A stretch of 54,729 bases of DNA from Marinibacterium sp. Its GTDB lineage: Bacteria; Pseudomonadota; Alphaproteobacteria; Rhodobacterales; Rhodobacteraceae. The translations under genes were made by a program, and so were the position numbers. Shown one piece after another: positions 8,197 through 16,240 of the stretch. Each line of letters starts with the position of its first letter. Position 1 is the first letter of the stretch. The stretch lies in the NCBI GenBank assembly GCA_017643305.1, contig JAEPNQ010000018.1, positions 1 through 54,729 of the forward strand. Direction: 5' to 3'. The notes under the pieces were generated by a model that was not told the DNA's origin, searched no databases, and saw nothing but the letters and a program-made list of their open reading frames with translations.

Positions 8197-9189
8197 TCAG
8201 ATTTCGATATCCAGCGTGACCGGGAAATGGTCCGATGCAATCAGAAGGGCCGCACGCAGATCTTCGTCCGCCCAACATTCCGCATCGTTAAACGGGTGCC
8301 AGATCCGCCAGGCCGGTCGCCGCGCCATCAGGTCTGGTGAAATCATCATATAATCCAGCAACGCCTGAAGATAGGTGTTTTGTGGATGGATCAGAAACCG
8401 GGCTGAGGTGTGCATTGCAGGCACGCGTTGCCGCAGCGCCTGCCGCGCGTGCGGGTCATACATGTCATCGCCCATGAGGATTTCCACCGACGATCGCCCG
8501 AAAAGGTGTTCATATTCATCCAGCCCCGGACCATCATTCAGATCCCCCAGCAGGATCACGGGATCACGCGCAGTGAGGTGGTCTTCAATCCGCCGCCGCA
8601 GCCAGATCGCCTGGGCCAGTTGCTTGCGGCGGTTGGCGATGGACCGACGCATGATTTCGTCCCGCGTGGTGGCCCCGTGCGGCGCCTTGGATTTCAGGTG
8701 CGCCCCGATCAGTCGCAACGTGGTGCCGGAGATTGTTTGCATTGCAACCTCCAACGGTGGCTTGGAAAATTCTACCCGGTCCTCGGTCGCGTCGATATCC
8801 AGATCGATTTTGAAGGCCGTGTCGAATTGCGGGGCTGCTTCGCTGGCGCGAGGGTCGTGCACAGCGCTTACCAAATCGGGGTCGTAAAGCAGTGCAATTT
8901 CCTGCTGCGTGTCGTTCACAAATCCAATCGCCACGGCCCGCGTCCGCAGGTCAAATTCCCCCGCGAACGCGGTCAGCGCCCGATCAGTCTTGCGACGGCG
9001 GGAACTATCCGGGGCCTCCACGATCATCACCGCGTCGCAGTCCAGCTTGCGAAACACATGGCCCAGCGCTTTGCCCTGTTCCGCACGGGTGATATCGCGC
9101 CGTCCTGACCATTTATCATCCAGGCACAGGCGATCATTCCGGTCAAACAGGTTGGTGAACCATTCGACATTATAGGTCGCCAGCCGCAT
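8197..9189 (-). CDS. Endonuclease/exonuclease/phosphatase family protein
   Basis: A 330-residue protein with the metal-dependent EEP fold. It starts RLATYNVEWF (TYNVEWF motif with the metal-ligand Asn). Mid-protein it has the GAHLKSKAPHG and RRKQLAQAIWLRR segments, then the ILLGDLNDGPG motif, whose Asp and Asn are the general base and metal site. The C-terminus reads ASDHFPVTLDI, the SDH motif with the catalytic His. The family includes DNase I-like nucleases and phosphoesterases; the substrate is not predictable. ATG 9189 overlaps the stop of the TerB/DnaJ gene by one base (TGATG), so the two are probably translationally coupled. No signal peptide. Confidence 0.9.
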   Translation of the reverse strand: MRLATYNVEWFTNLFDRNDRLCLDDKWSGRRDITRAEQGKALGHVFRKLDCDAVMIVEAPDSSRRRKTDRALTAFAGEFDLRTRAVAIGFVNDTQQEIALLYDPDLVSAVHDPRASEAAPQFDTAFKIDLDIDATEDRVEFSKPPLEVAMQTISGTTLRLIGAHLKSKAPHGATTRDEIMRRSIANRRKQLAQAIWLRRRIEDHLTARDPVILLGDLNDGPGLDEYEHLFGRSSVEILMGDDMYDPHARQALRQRVPAMHTSARFLIHPQNTYLQALLDYMMISPDLMARRPAWRIWHPFNDAECWADEDLRAALLIASDHFPVTLDIEI

Positions 9190-9878
9190 CACGCAGGGTC
9201 CTTCGTGGCCCCGTTAATCTCATCCCAGGCGCGGTTAATGTCGATCAGACGTTTTTCGGCCAGCCGCACAGCTTCTTCCGGCAGGCCCCTGGCGATCATA
9301 TTATCAGGGTGGGTCTGCCGCACCAGCTTGCGCCAGGCTTGTTGGATTTCGTACAACGGTGTGTCGGGCGCGACGCCCAGAACCCAGTACGGATCTGGCG
9401 CGGCATCGGGCACAAACCGTGCGCGCAACGCCCGAAAGGTTGGATCCGGCAGGCCAAAGATCCCAGCCACGTTTTCCAGAAAATAGTCTTCGCCGGGGTG
9501 ATAGACGCCATCGGCCATGGCGATGTGGAACAGACCTTCCACCAAATCTGACAGCGTTTCAGGATCGTCCGAGAACATCCGCTGGATCCGGCGCGCATAT
9601 TCCTCGTAACCTGCCACGTCCTTCCGGGCGAGATTGAACACTCGCGCTGCGCCCGCTTCATCCTCCCGCGAGATATGAAAAACTTCGCGAAAGGCGGTCA
9701 CTTCATCCCGTGTCACCTGACCGTCGGCCTTGGCCATCTTGGCGCTCAACGCGATGACGGCGATTGTAAAGGCCACGCTCTTCTGGCGTGGGCTGCGCAG
9801 TCGGTCGAACACGGTCGACAGGCTTTCGCCGCTGGCCAGCGCGCTGAGCGCTTCGCTTATCCGGGTCCATATGGACAT
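9189..9878 (-). CDS. TerB/DnaJ-domain protein (DjlA-like)
   Basis: A 229-residue two-domain protein. Residues about 32-150 form a TerB-like helical domain, with repeated acidic ADGQVTRDE and ADGVYHPGE motifs that suggest metal binding. Residues 162-225 form a J domain beginning DPYWVLGVAP, with the diagnostic His-Pro-Asp at 190-192 (RQTHPDN), so it should stimulate an Hsp70 such as DnaK. The domain order is that of DjlA, but I see no N-terminal membrane helix. Its stop overlaps the start of the EEP gene downstream, suggesting a linked function. Start ATG 9878 has a weak AAGATTGAACC leader. Confidence 0.9.
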   Translation of the reverse strand: MSIWTRISEALSALASGESLSTVFDRLRSPRQKSVAFTIAVIALSAKMAKADGQVTRDEVTAFREVFHISREDEAGAARVFNLARKDVAGYEEYARRIQRMFSDDPETLSDLVEGLFHIAMADGVYHPGEDYFLENVAGIFGLPDPTFRALRARFVPDAAPDPYWVLGVAPDTPLYEIQQAWRKLVRQTHPDNMIARGLPEEAVRLAEKRLIDINRAWDEINGATKDPA

Positions 9879-9909
9879 GGTTCAATCTTACGCTGTCTGA
9901 CCTCCGCTG

Positions 9910-10398
9910 TCAGGATGTGCTCCAAGAATTCTCTGCATCATCACCAAATCCAGCCATTGGCCGGATGTGCGCCCCACCTGCGGCATGCGCGGTTTCGAAG
10001 AAGCCTAGGGCTGCGTGAAACGCGATAGAGGCGGGCGCGGCCCCGCCGATCCCAGCAACCATGACGTGCTGACTGTTTTCGCATGTCACCTGCATTAGCT
10101 CTTTCATCAACAGGCGGCCCAGCCCCTGCCCGCGCGCCTCCGTAGCGAGTTGGATGCTGTGCTCGCAGGCATGCGCGTAGCCGGGTCCGGAACAGAATGG
10201 GCCATAGGTGGCGAAGCCCACAATCTGCCCGGCCTGTTCAACGACCCGAAACGCAAGCCCGCACGCTGCGATGTCCTGAGCGACCTGCGCGGGGGCCTTT
10301 TCGACCGTGGTGAAGGTGATCAGCGTGTCGCGGATGAAAACGTTCCAGATGTCGGCGATGGCCTGAGCAGCCTCTGCTCCGGCCTGCCGAGTGATCAT
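9910..10398 (-). CDS. GNAT acetyltransferase with frameshifted C-terminus
   Basis: The reading frame encodes 162 residues of a phosphinothricin-acetyltransferase-like GNAT. It has an N-terminal DIWNVFIRDTLITFTT segment, a central GFATYGPF strand and the acetyl-CoA loop TEARGQGLGRLLMKELM (Q/R-x2-G-x-G/A), then GIGGAAPASIAFHAALGFF. After GFFETA the frame gives an unrelated tail (HAAGGAHIRPMAG). The next frame instead reads MPQVGRTSGQWLDLVMMQRIL and stops at 9888, which is the normal family ending with its conserved Trp-x-Asp. A one- or two-base indel near 9984-9993 therefore replaced the last ~30 residues. It may be inactive. The start overlaps the upstream gene by four bases. Confidence 0.8.
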   Translation of the reverse strand: MITRQAGAEAAQAIADIWNVFIRDTLITFTTVEKAPAQVAQDIAACGLAFRVVEQAGQIVGFATYGPFCSGPGYAHACEHSIQLATEARGQGLGRLLMKELMQVTCENSQHVMVAGIGGAAPASIAFHAALGFFETAHAAGGAHIRPMAGFGDDAENSWSTS

Positions 10399-11009
10399 CG
10401 CAGGACCCGCGTACCATGGGGCGTGTCAAACTCGGCGGTAAGGCCCGGCGCGCTTTGCGTGTCAAAAACAATTCGATCTTCCGTGAGCACCGGGGCCAGG
10501 ACGGACCGAAGTGCATCAGCCTCAGGATGCCCGATGACCAGGCGGAGCAGTCGGCACCCTGACGGCGCCAGCATTTCCGCCGGATGCCCGCCTGCTTTCC
10601 ACTGGATCAAGGCCGGATGCATGTTGTCGAAGGGCAGCACACCATCTTCTGGCACGGCCATGTCCCAACTGAGCTGGCCACGTGTCAACGCGACGGGCCA
10701 CCCGGCGCCGTCGGGCAACGCCGGCAACAGACCGGTCAGATCATCGGTGCGGCAGATCCAGTTTGACAGGCGCGGCGGGCCGCTGACCCGGTCGAGGTCA
10801 AACCAACGGGACCGCAGCGGCACCAATGCGTCAGGATCGGTGGAGATCGCCTCCAGGTACAACCCATCCTCCAGCCCCAGCAGTTTGTTATGTGTGCCGA
10901 ATACGTCATGTTTGCCGCCCGGTTGCAGGGCGACACCCAGCGCGTCTTCGACATATGCGACGGCATCTTCCAGCGTGACACCGGATATGGCGATGTGGTC
11001 CATTTCCAT
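10395..11009 (-). CDS. Glyoxalase-like domain protein
   Basis: A 204-residue protein of the glyoxalase-like (PF13468-type) VOC branch. It begins MEMDHIAISG, continues AVAYVEDALGVALQPGGKHDVFGTHNKLLGL, then EAISTDPDA and the RPRWFDLD-like SRWFDLDRVSG motif, and later a second half with GGHPAEMLAPSGCRLLRLVIGHP. Three in-frame ATGs lie close together (11012, 11009, 11003), and no strong ribosome-binding site chooses between them. The stop overlaps the GNAT gene by four bases (ATGA), so the two form a small operon. Both partners look like small-molecule modification enzymes; the substrate is unknown. Confidence 0.85.
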   Translation of the reverse strand: MEMDHIAISGVTLEDAVAYVEDALGVALQPGGKHDVFGTHNKLLGLEDGLYLEAISTDPDALVPLRSRWFDLDRVSGPPRLSNWICRTDDLTGLLPALPDGAGWPVALTRGQLSWDMAVPEDGVLPFDNMHPALIQWKAGGHPAEMLAPSGCRLLRLVIGHPEADALRSVLAPVLTEDRIVFDTQSAPGLTAEFDTPHGTRVLR

Positions 11010-11082
11010 CATGTCACGAAGGAACGCTGTCGTGCCCTTGCAGTCAAGGGACAACTCCGCTGTTTGCTGTGAAAGAAAACGG

Positions 11083-11107
11083 CCCGGACCTGTTCAAACG
11101 GTCCGGG
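11083..11107 (-). terminator. Intrinsic terminator after the MAPEG gene
   Basis: A perfect 8-bp stem (CCCGGACC / GGTCCGGG) with a nine-base loop lies directly after the stop codon at 11108. On the minus strand it is followed by CCGTTTTCTTTC, a T-rich tract. It should end the hydratase-MAPEG transcript before the glyoxalase-like gene. Confidence 0.75.
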
Positions 11108-11593
11108 TTATCCCATCCAAGCCAAAACCGAACAGATCGCCGCGACAATGGTCGGATAAAAGGTCGCTGCAAATCCCAACGACCGCAGCGGGGGCGAAAT
11201 GTGGTAACCGATCCAGAACAGCACCCGTGCCACCGCAAACCCGAAGCCCAGCGCCAGCACCACTGCCCCGCCCAGTGAATTGGCGACAAACGGCCAGATC
11301 GCCAGCGCCAGCACGATCTGTTCCGCCGTATTGGTCAGGACCCGCTGGTCTACTGACGCGCCAGTTGCAGGTGCCGGAGACTGGCCATCAATCAGGTCGT
11401 CATCGAAGAACCGTCGCTGGGCCAGACGGCCGATCAACAGCAGCATCACAACGCCCGGAGCCACCAGCGCGCTCGGCAGGGCCACAGGTGCCGGGATGAA
11501 TGGCAGGTCCAGCTGTTGAGGCAGCCAGACAATTGCCAATGCCCAGACCAGCCCCAGCACCATCCCACCAAAAATCAGCGCGCGTTTGCTCAT
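11108..11593 (-). CDS. MAPEG family membrane protein
   Basis: A 161-residue membrane protein with four hydrophobic segments (about 6-24, 37-54, 90-115, 135-158). The order of helices and the central motif VLTNTAEQIVLALAIWPFVA (Asn-Thr-x-Glu-Gln) identify the MAPEG family (membrane-associated proteins in eicosanoid and glutathione metabolism); the Asn/Glu/Gln cluster belongs to the glutathione-binding region in that family. ATG 11593 (MSKRALIFGG) has AGGGAC upstream. A TTG at 11611, overlapping the hydratase stop, is a less likely start. It is probably co-transcribed with the hydratase gene. Substrate unknown. Confidence 0.85.
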   Translation of the reverse strand: MSKRALIFGGMVLGLVWALAIVWLPQQLDLPFIPAPVALPSALVAPGVVMLLLIGRLAQRRFFDDDLIDGQSPAPATGASVDQRVLTNTAEQIVLALAIWPFVANSLGGAVVLALGFGFAVARVLFWIGYHISPPLRSLGFAATFYPTIVAAICSVLAWMG

Positions 11594-11607
11594 TGTAGTC
11601 GTCCCTG

Positions 11608-12384
11608 TCAAACCACTTGCATCTCAACACACGCGCCGGCCACATCATAGCGCAGCCGGTCACCTCGTTCCGGAAACCGGGTGCGTACGGCGGAGCCGGT
11701 GATGATCATCTCACCCCTTTGCAGCGTCACGCCCCGTAAACCGAAATGGTTCAACACCCAGGCCAGCGATCCAAGCGGATCAGCCGCCCCAGTGTTTGCA
11801 GCTTCGTCGTCCTGCCCGCTGTGGGTCAAAACGGACGTGATGTCTGCCAGATCTAAGCTGTTCCAACCCCTCAGCTCCGGTCCCAGGACTACGCCGCCGC
11901 ACCAGGCATTGTCCGTGATCAGAGTCAGCGGATCGAGCGTGGCGTAATCAGCCTTGCGGTCCTCGATTAACTCGAAAGCAGGCCGGACCGTGGCGATCAG
12001 CCCGTCCACGCTGGCCGCTGTGAAAGCCTTGGGCTGCGGCGCGACGTCAGCTTTCAATTCCACTGCCAGTTCGCATTCGACGCCCAGACGACCGAACGCA
12101 TCTGCCGGGACGTTTGCGGGCGATTGCATCACGTCGCTGGCAAAGATAGCGCCAGAAATGGGTTGGTCGAACCCGATCATCTGCTGCATGACCTTTGATG
12201 CCAGCGCGATCTTGCGCCCCACGATGGCCCCGCGTGACGGCAGATGCAGCTTTTGCAGCGCAGCCTGAACGTCATAGGCCTGTTCGGCAGAGGTGACACC
12301 AAAACCCTGCGCGATGTTTTCAAAGGGGGCTTTGGTCTGCCAATCCTGATGCAGTGCCTGCGCAGCGTCCTGGATAAGGGTCAT
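11608..12384 (-). CDS. 2-keto-4-pentenoate hydratase-type enzyme
   Basis: A 258-residue member of the MhpD/DmpH hydratase-decarboxylase group (FAH superfamily). Visible family features are GRKIALASKVMQQMIGFDQPISGAIFASD near residues 56-84, the ECELAVEL metal-binding strand (Glu102-x-Glu104 region), PAFELIEDR and the late LNHFGLRGVTLQRGEMIITGS. Such enzymes hydrate 2-hydroxypenta-2,4-dienoates in aromatic meta-cleavage or decarboxylate oxalocrotonate. No ring-cleavage gene is nearby, so the substrate is uncertain. Start ATG 12384 follows AAAGGCC. Downstream it leads into the MAPEG gene with almost no gap. Confidence 0.87.
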   Translation of the reverse strand: MTLIQDAAQALHQDWQTKAPFENIAQGFGVTSAEQAYDVQAALQKLHLPSRGAIVGRKIALASKVMQQMIGFDQPISGAIFASDVMQSPANVPADAFGRLGVECELAVELKADVAPQPKAFTAASVDGLIATVRPAFELIEDRKADYATLDPLTLITDNAWCGGVVLGPELRGWNSLDLADITSVLTHSGQDDEAANTGAADPLGSLAWVLNHFGLRGVTLQRGEMIITGSAVRTRFPERGDRLRYDVAGACVEMQVV

Positions 12385-12474
12385 GGGGTGGCCTTTGGGT
12401 CGTTGGTACGTCGGGTAATACTAGTCCGGCGGTCTTCGCAATAGCCACAGAATTCGGGGATCATACAAATGCCC

Positions 12475-12503
12475 GGGGCAGACCGGTAAACCCGATCTGC
12501 CCC
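12475..12503 (-). terminator. Hairpin terminator after scpA
   Basis: A perfect 8-bp stem GGGGCAGA / TCTGCCCC with a 13-base loop starts ten bases beyond the scpA stop codon. No clear T-run follows, so termination may be partial, but position and stability fit a transcript end. Confidence 0.6.
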
Positions 12504-12512
12504 AACCGAATA

Positions 12513-14648
12513 TCAGGCCACGGCGCGGGCGCTGCGGACCAGTCGTAGGATGTCCTGCGCCGCTTCGGGAATGTTGGTGCCCGGACCGAAGATCGCCTTC
12601 ACGCCATTGGCATAGAGAAATTCGTAATCCTGCTGCGGGATCACCCCACCGCAAATAACCACGATATCTTCGGCATCAGCGGCTTTCAGGGCTTCGACCA
12701 ATTGCGGGGCCAGGGTTTTGTGCCCTGCTGCCTGAGACGAAATACCAATCACGTGTACGTCGTTGTCCACCGCGTCTTGCGCGGCCTCTTCCGGGGTCTG
12801 GAACAACGGGCCTACATCCACGTCGAAGCCGATATCGGCAAAGGCCGTGGCGATCACCTTGGCGCCGCGGTCATGGCCGTCCTGCCCCATCTTGACCACC
12901 AGCATACGCGGGCGGCGGCCTTCGGCTTCGGCAAAATCTTCCACCGATTTCTGAATCGCGGCGAACCCTTCGTCTCCTTCGTAAGCCGCGCCATAAACCC
13001 CGGCCAATGTTTTGACCTCGGCCCGATGACGGCCAAATTCCTTTTCCATCGCCATGCTGATTTCTCCTACGCTGGCGCGTTGCCGTGCGGCTTCCACCGC
13101 TGCTTCCAACAAATTTCCGCCTTCGGCTGACCGGCGCGTCAACTCGGCCAGCGCCGCCTGGCAGGCGTCTTCATCCCGCTCCGCGCGGATCTTTTCCAGA
13201 CGCGCGATCTGGTTGGCACGGACCATCGCGTTGTCAACTTCGAGAATGTCGATCTGGTCTTCTTTCTCCAGCCGGTATTTGTTGACACCGACGATCACCT
13301 CTTCCCCGCGGTCGATCATTGCCTGCCGGGTGGCTGCGCTTTCTTCGATTCGCAGTTTCGGCATGCCGCTGGCCACAGCCTTGGTCATGCCACCCATTTC
13401 CTCGACCTCTTCGATCAGGGCCCAGGCCTTATCAGCCAGTTCATGGGTCAGGCTTTCGACGTAGTAGGAGCCCGCCAGCGGATCGACAACATTCGTGATG
13501 CCGGTTTCTTCCTGCAGGATCAGCTGAGTATTTCGCGCAATTCTGGCGGAGAAATCAGTGGGCAGCGCGATGGCTTCATCCAGCGCGTTGGTGTGCAGCG
13601 ACTGGGTGCCGCCCAGTGCCGCCGCCATCGCTTCATAGGCGGTGCGGACGACGTTGTTGTAGGGGTCCTGTTCCTGCAACGACACGCCAGAGGTCTGGCA
13701 GTGGGTGCGCAACATCGTGGATTTTGGGTTCTTCGGTTCGAACTCTGACATGATGCGGTGCCACAGCAGACGCGCGGCGCGCAGCTTGGCGGCTTCCATG
13801 AAGAAGTTCATACCGATGCAGAAGAAGAAGCTCAGCCGTCCGGCGAACTTGTCCACATCCATGCCGCGTTCGATGGCAGCGCGCACATACTCGCGCCCGT
13901 CGGCCAGCGTGAACGCCAGTTCCTGCACAAGGTTCGCGCCCGCTTCCTGCATGTGGTAGCCGGAGATCGAGATGGAGTTGAATTTCGGCATCTCGTTGGA
14001 GGTGTATTCGATGATATCCGCGATGATCCGCATCGACGGTTCCGGCGGATAGATATAGGTGTTGCGCACCATAAATTCCTTCAGAATGTCATTCTGAATG
14101 GTGCCCGCCAGCACGGATTTGTCGTGTCCCTGCTCTTCGCCAGTCACGATGAAGTTCGCCAGCACCGGGATCACGGCGCCATTCATGGTCATCGACACCG
14201 AAACCTTGTCCAGCGGAATGCCGTCAAAGAGGATCTTCATATCCTCCACGCTATCGATGGCCACGCCGGCTTTGCCCACATCGCCCACCACGCGGGGGTG
14301 GTCGCTGTCATACCCACGGTGCGTGGCCAGGTCGAAGGCTACAGACACGCCCTGTTGGCCAGCAGCCAGACCCCGGCGGTAGAAAGCATTCGATTCCTCC
14401 GCGGTGGAAAAGCCTGCATATTGCCGGATCGTCCAGGGGCGGCCGGAATACATCGTGGCCTTGACCCCGCGCGTGAACGGGGCCTGACCGGGGATGGTGC
14501 CCAGATGGTCCACCGAACCGAGGTCATCCTCAGTGTAAAGCGGCTTGACCGGGATGCCTTCCAGCGTGTTCCAGGTCAGGTCTTCCAGCGGGCGGCCGCG
14601 CAGTTCGCCTTCAGCAAGCGTGCGCCACGCGTCGGTCTTGGTCGTCAT
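12513..14648 (-). CDS. scpA: Methylmalonyl-CoA mutase
   Basis: The adenosylcobalamin enzyme converts (R)-methylmalonyl-CoA to succinyl-CoA, the last step of propionyl-CoA assimilation. At 711 residues it is the single-chain homodimeric type. An N-terminal TIM barrel begins GIPVKPLYT and continues with [28 protein letters not shown] and the [16 protein letters not shown] active-site segment. The C-terminal B12 domain starts near residue 580 with DGHDRG, whose His592 is the lower cobalt ligand, and GISSQAAGH. The start has AGGAAGA upstream. No meaB or epimerase gene is in the window. The linked pccA and pccB supply its substrate. Confidence 0.97.
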   Translation of the reverse strand: MTTKTDAWRTLAEGELRGRPLEDLTWNTLEGIPVKPLYTEDDLGSVDHLGTIPGQAPFTRGVKATMYSGRPWTIRQYAGFSTAEESNAFYRRGLAAGQQGVSVAFDLATHRGYDSDHPRVVGDVGKAGVAIDSVEDMKILFDGIPLDKVSVSMTMNGAVIPVLANFIVTGEEQGHDKSVLAGTIQNDILKEFMVRNTYIYPPEPSMRIIADIIEYTSNEMPKFNSISISGYHMQEAGANLVQELAFTLADGREYVRAAIERGMDVDKFAGRLSFFFCIGMNFFMEAAKLRAARLLWHRIMSEFEPKNPKSTMLRTHCQTSGVSLQEQDPYNNVVRTAYEAMAAALGGTQSLHTNALDEAIALPTDFSARIARNTQLILQEETGITNVVDPLAGSYYVESLTHELADKAWALIEEVEEMGGMTKAVASGMPKLRIEESAATRQAMIDRGEEVIVGVNKYRLEKEDQIDILEVDNAMVRANQIARLEKIRAERDEDACQAALAELTRRSAEGGNLLEAAVEAARQRASVGEISMAMEKEFGRHRAEVKTLAGVYGAAYEGDEGFAAIQKSVEDFAEAEGRRPRMLVVKMGQDGHDRGAKVIATAFADIGFDVDVGPLFQTPEEAAQDAVDNDVHVIGISSQAAGHKTLAPQLVEALKAADAEDIVVICGGVIPQQDYEFLYANGVKAIFGPGTNIPEAAQDILRLVRSARAVA

Positions 14649-14717
14649 TGTGTCTTCCTCTTGTCATGTCGACGCCGAGGCCGGTTCGTCCGGCCCTCAG
14701 CGCAGTTTGTGGGTTCA

Positions 14718-15536
14718 TCAGCAAGGCCGCGCCACCAGCGCCAGCAGCAAGCCACATGATATCTCCGGCATAGGTTTCGCGCAGATGGCGGCCTGATCAG
14801 GGTCAAAGGGCATCCATCGTCCCCATATGTGGTGCAGTCCACGCAGATCATATTGTGTGCGCAGGACATGTGCATCAGGCGACCGGTTCAGCCACACGCG
14901 GGCCTCGGCCATCGGTGCGCGAGATCCTGTCATCATTGCCAGCTGGGTTTCAGGCTGGCCACAGAATTGCTCGAACGGGAACACACAGACACGCGCACGG
15001 CCAGCGGCGGCGGCCACATCTTCAATCACATTGCGCCAGCTGCGACGGGTTTTCGTCAGACGCTGCAACTGGCGTGCGCCCGGCGCAGCCATCCCGCGTG
15101 TGACCGAATAGGCCAGTGCGGAGGCCCAATAATGATCCTGCGATCGAATGTTTAGGATAATGTCGCTTATCCGGCCATCAAACGCCTGAACAAACCGCGC
15201 GATCCGTTCACCCACCCCGGAATAGAGCGCGCCCAGCCGCAGGTTTTCCCGAACGGAGCCCATAATGTTTTCATCACTTACCACCAAAATCTGCAACCCG
15301 GTATTGGCGCTGCGGGCTGCGGCCAGCCCGACCCAGCACCGTGCCCGGCGCGTGGGATCGCCGCCACCGGTGGAAACTGACCCAGGCAGCACGCCAGAAA
15401 ACAAGTCGTTGCGCGTCCGGCGTGGCCCCCAGTACCCGATACCTGCCGGGCCCAGCAGGTCGGTATTGTGGCGCAGATAGTGCTGGAAGCTGGTGGTCGC
15501 GCATCTGTGCGCGCCGATATGCAAAAAAACGTTCAT
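14718..15536 (-). CDS. Sulfotransferase-like P-loop protein
   Basis: A 272-residue protein from ATG 15536 (MNVFLHIGAHRCATTSFQHYL). The opening is a strand plus phosphate loop like the 5'-phosphosulfate-binding motif of sulfotransferases (H-I-G-x4-x-T-T-S). Later come ILVVSDENIMG and ISDIILNIRSQDHYWASA, which match the layout of the 3'-phosphate-binding Arg/Ser region of the same fold. The residues are only loosely conserved, so activity is unproven. A longer start at 15602 adds a poorly coding 22-residue leader. It lies between scpA (same strand, 69 bases downstream) and the divergent DUF4174 gene. The last ~20 residues look unrelated to a domain. Confidence 0.6.
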   Translation of the reverse strand: MNVFLHIGAHRCATTSFQHYLRHNTDLLGPAGIGYWGPRRTRNDLFSGVLPGSVSTGGGDPTRRARCWVGLAAARSANTGLQILVVSDENIMGSVRENLRLGALYSGVGERIARFVQAFDGRISDIILNIRSQDHYWASALAYSVTRGMAAPGARQLQRLTKTRRSWRNVIEDVAAAAGRARVCVFPFEQFCGQPETQLAMMTGSRAPMAEARVWLNRSPDAHVLRTQYDLRGLHHIWGRWMPFDPDQAAICAKPMPEISCGLLLALVARPC

Positions 15537-15710
15537 AGCGTGGAAAAGCCTTTGGCCAAAGGCCGCAAGCGGCCGGTTGAGAGAGACGGGTGCGATCATC
15601 ACCGGCGACCTCTCTCAAAGCGATTAACGTTAAAATTTTCACAGTCTTGCAGCGTTAACCCTGTCGCAATCGAAGTGGGCAGGCTTATATTTGTGTCAAC
15701 AGGAGCTTCA

Positions 15711-16169
15711 ATGAACCGACTACTTACTTTTGTGTTCGCGGCCTTGCTGCCGCTGGCCGCCCCAGCGCAGAGCACCGAAGAGCCCGCCGGCAACCAACCG
15801 GTACCGGGACTAATCACCCCGGCGCACAGGTATGATCTGGCCGACTTCCAATGGTTGTTCCGGCCCATCGTGATCTTTGCAGATACCAAGGCCGACCCGC
15901 GTTTTTCCCAGCAGATGGAAAGCCTGCGGGCCGAGCTGGAGCTGCTTGCGGAACGCGACGTTCTGATCCTGACTGACACGGATCCGGCCCTGAACGGCGC
16001 CGCACGGCAGAAACTGCGTCCGCGCGGGTTCCAGTTTGTGCTGATCGGCAAGGATGGCCGCGTATTGATGCGCCGCCCCAGTCCGCAAAGCGTGCGCGAA
16101 ATTACCCGCTCCATCGATAAGCTGCCGACCCGGCAACGCGAAATCGAAGAACGGCGCGGCAGCAGGTAA
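15711..16169 (+). CDS. DUF4174 secreted protein
   Basis: A 152-residue protein starting at ATG 15711, with AGGAG eight bases before it. Residues 1-20 form a signal peptide (MNRLLTFVFAALLPLAAPAQ, likely cut after APA-Q). The mature part has the DUF4174 pattern: FQWLFRPIVIFADTKADPRFSQQ, then helix ELELLAERDVLILTDTDP, and RGFQFVLIGKDGRVLMRRPSP followed by a helix ending in REIEERRG. The fold resembles a thioredoxin-like sandwich, but I see no CxxC. Function unknown. It points away from the sulfotransferase-like gene and converges on pccA, leaving 71 bases between the stops. Confidence 0.85.
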   Translation: MNRLLTFVFAALLPLAAPAQSTEEPAGNQPVPGLITPAHRYDLADFQWLFRPIVIFADTKADPRFSQQMESLRAELELLAERDVLILTDTDPALNGAARQKLRPRGFQFVLIGKDGRVLMRRPSPQSVREITRSIDKLPTRQREIEERRGSR

Positions 16170-16240
16170 CGCAGCCGCGCCCCGCGCAACCGACTGGGCC
16201 GATTTCGTGTCTTATGCCGGGGCAGCATTAACATGCGGCG

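Noticed and set aside
10150-11499. Plus-strand open frame of 449 codons
   Set aside because: It lies antisense to the GNAT, glyoxalase-like and MAPEG genes, is rich in Ser/Arg/Pro and has no domain or ribosome-binding site; a high-GC shadow.
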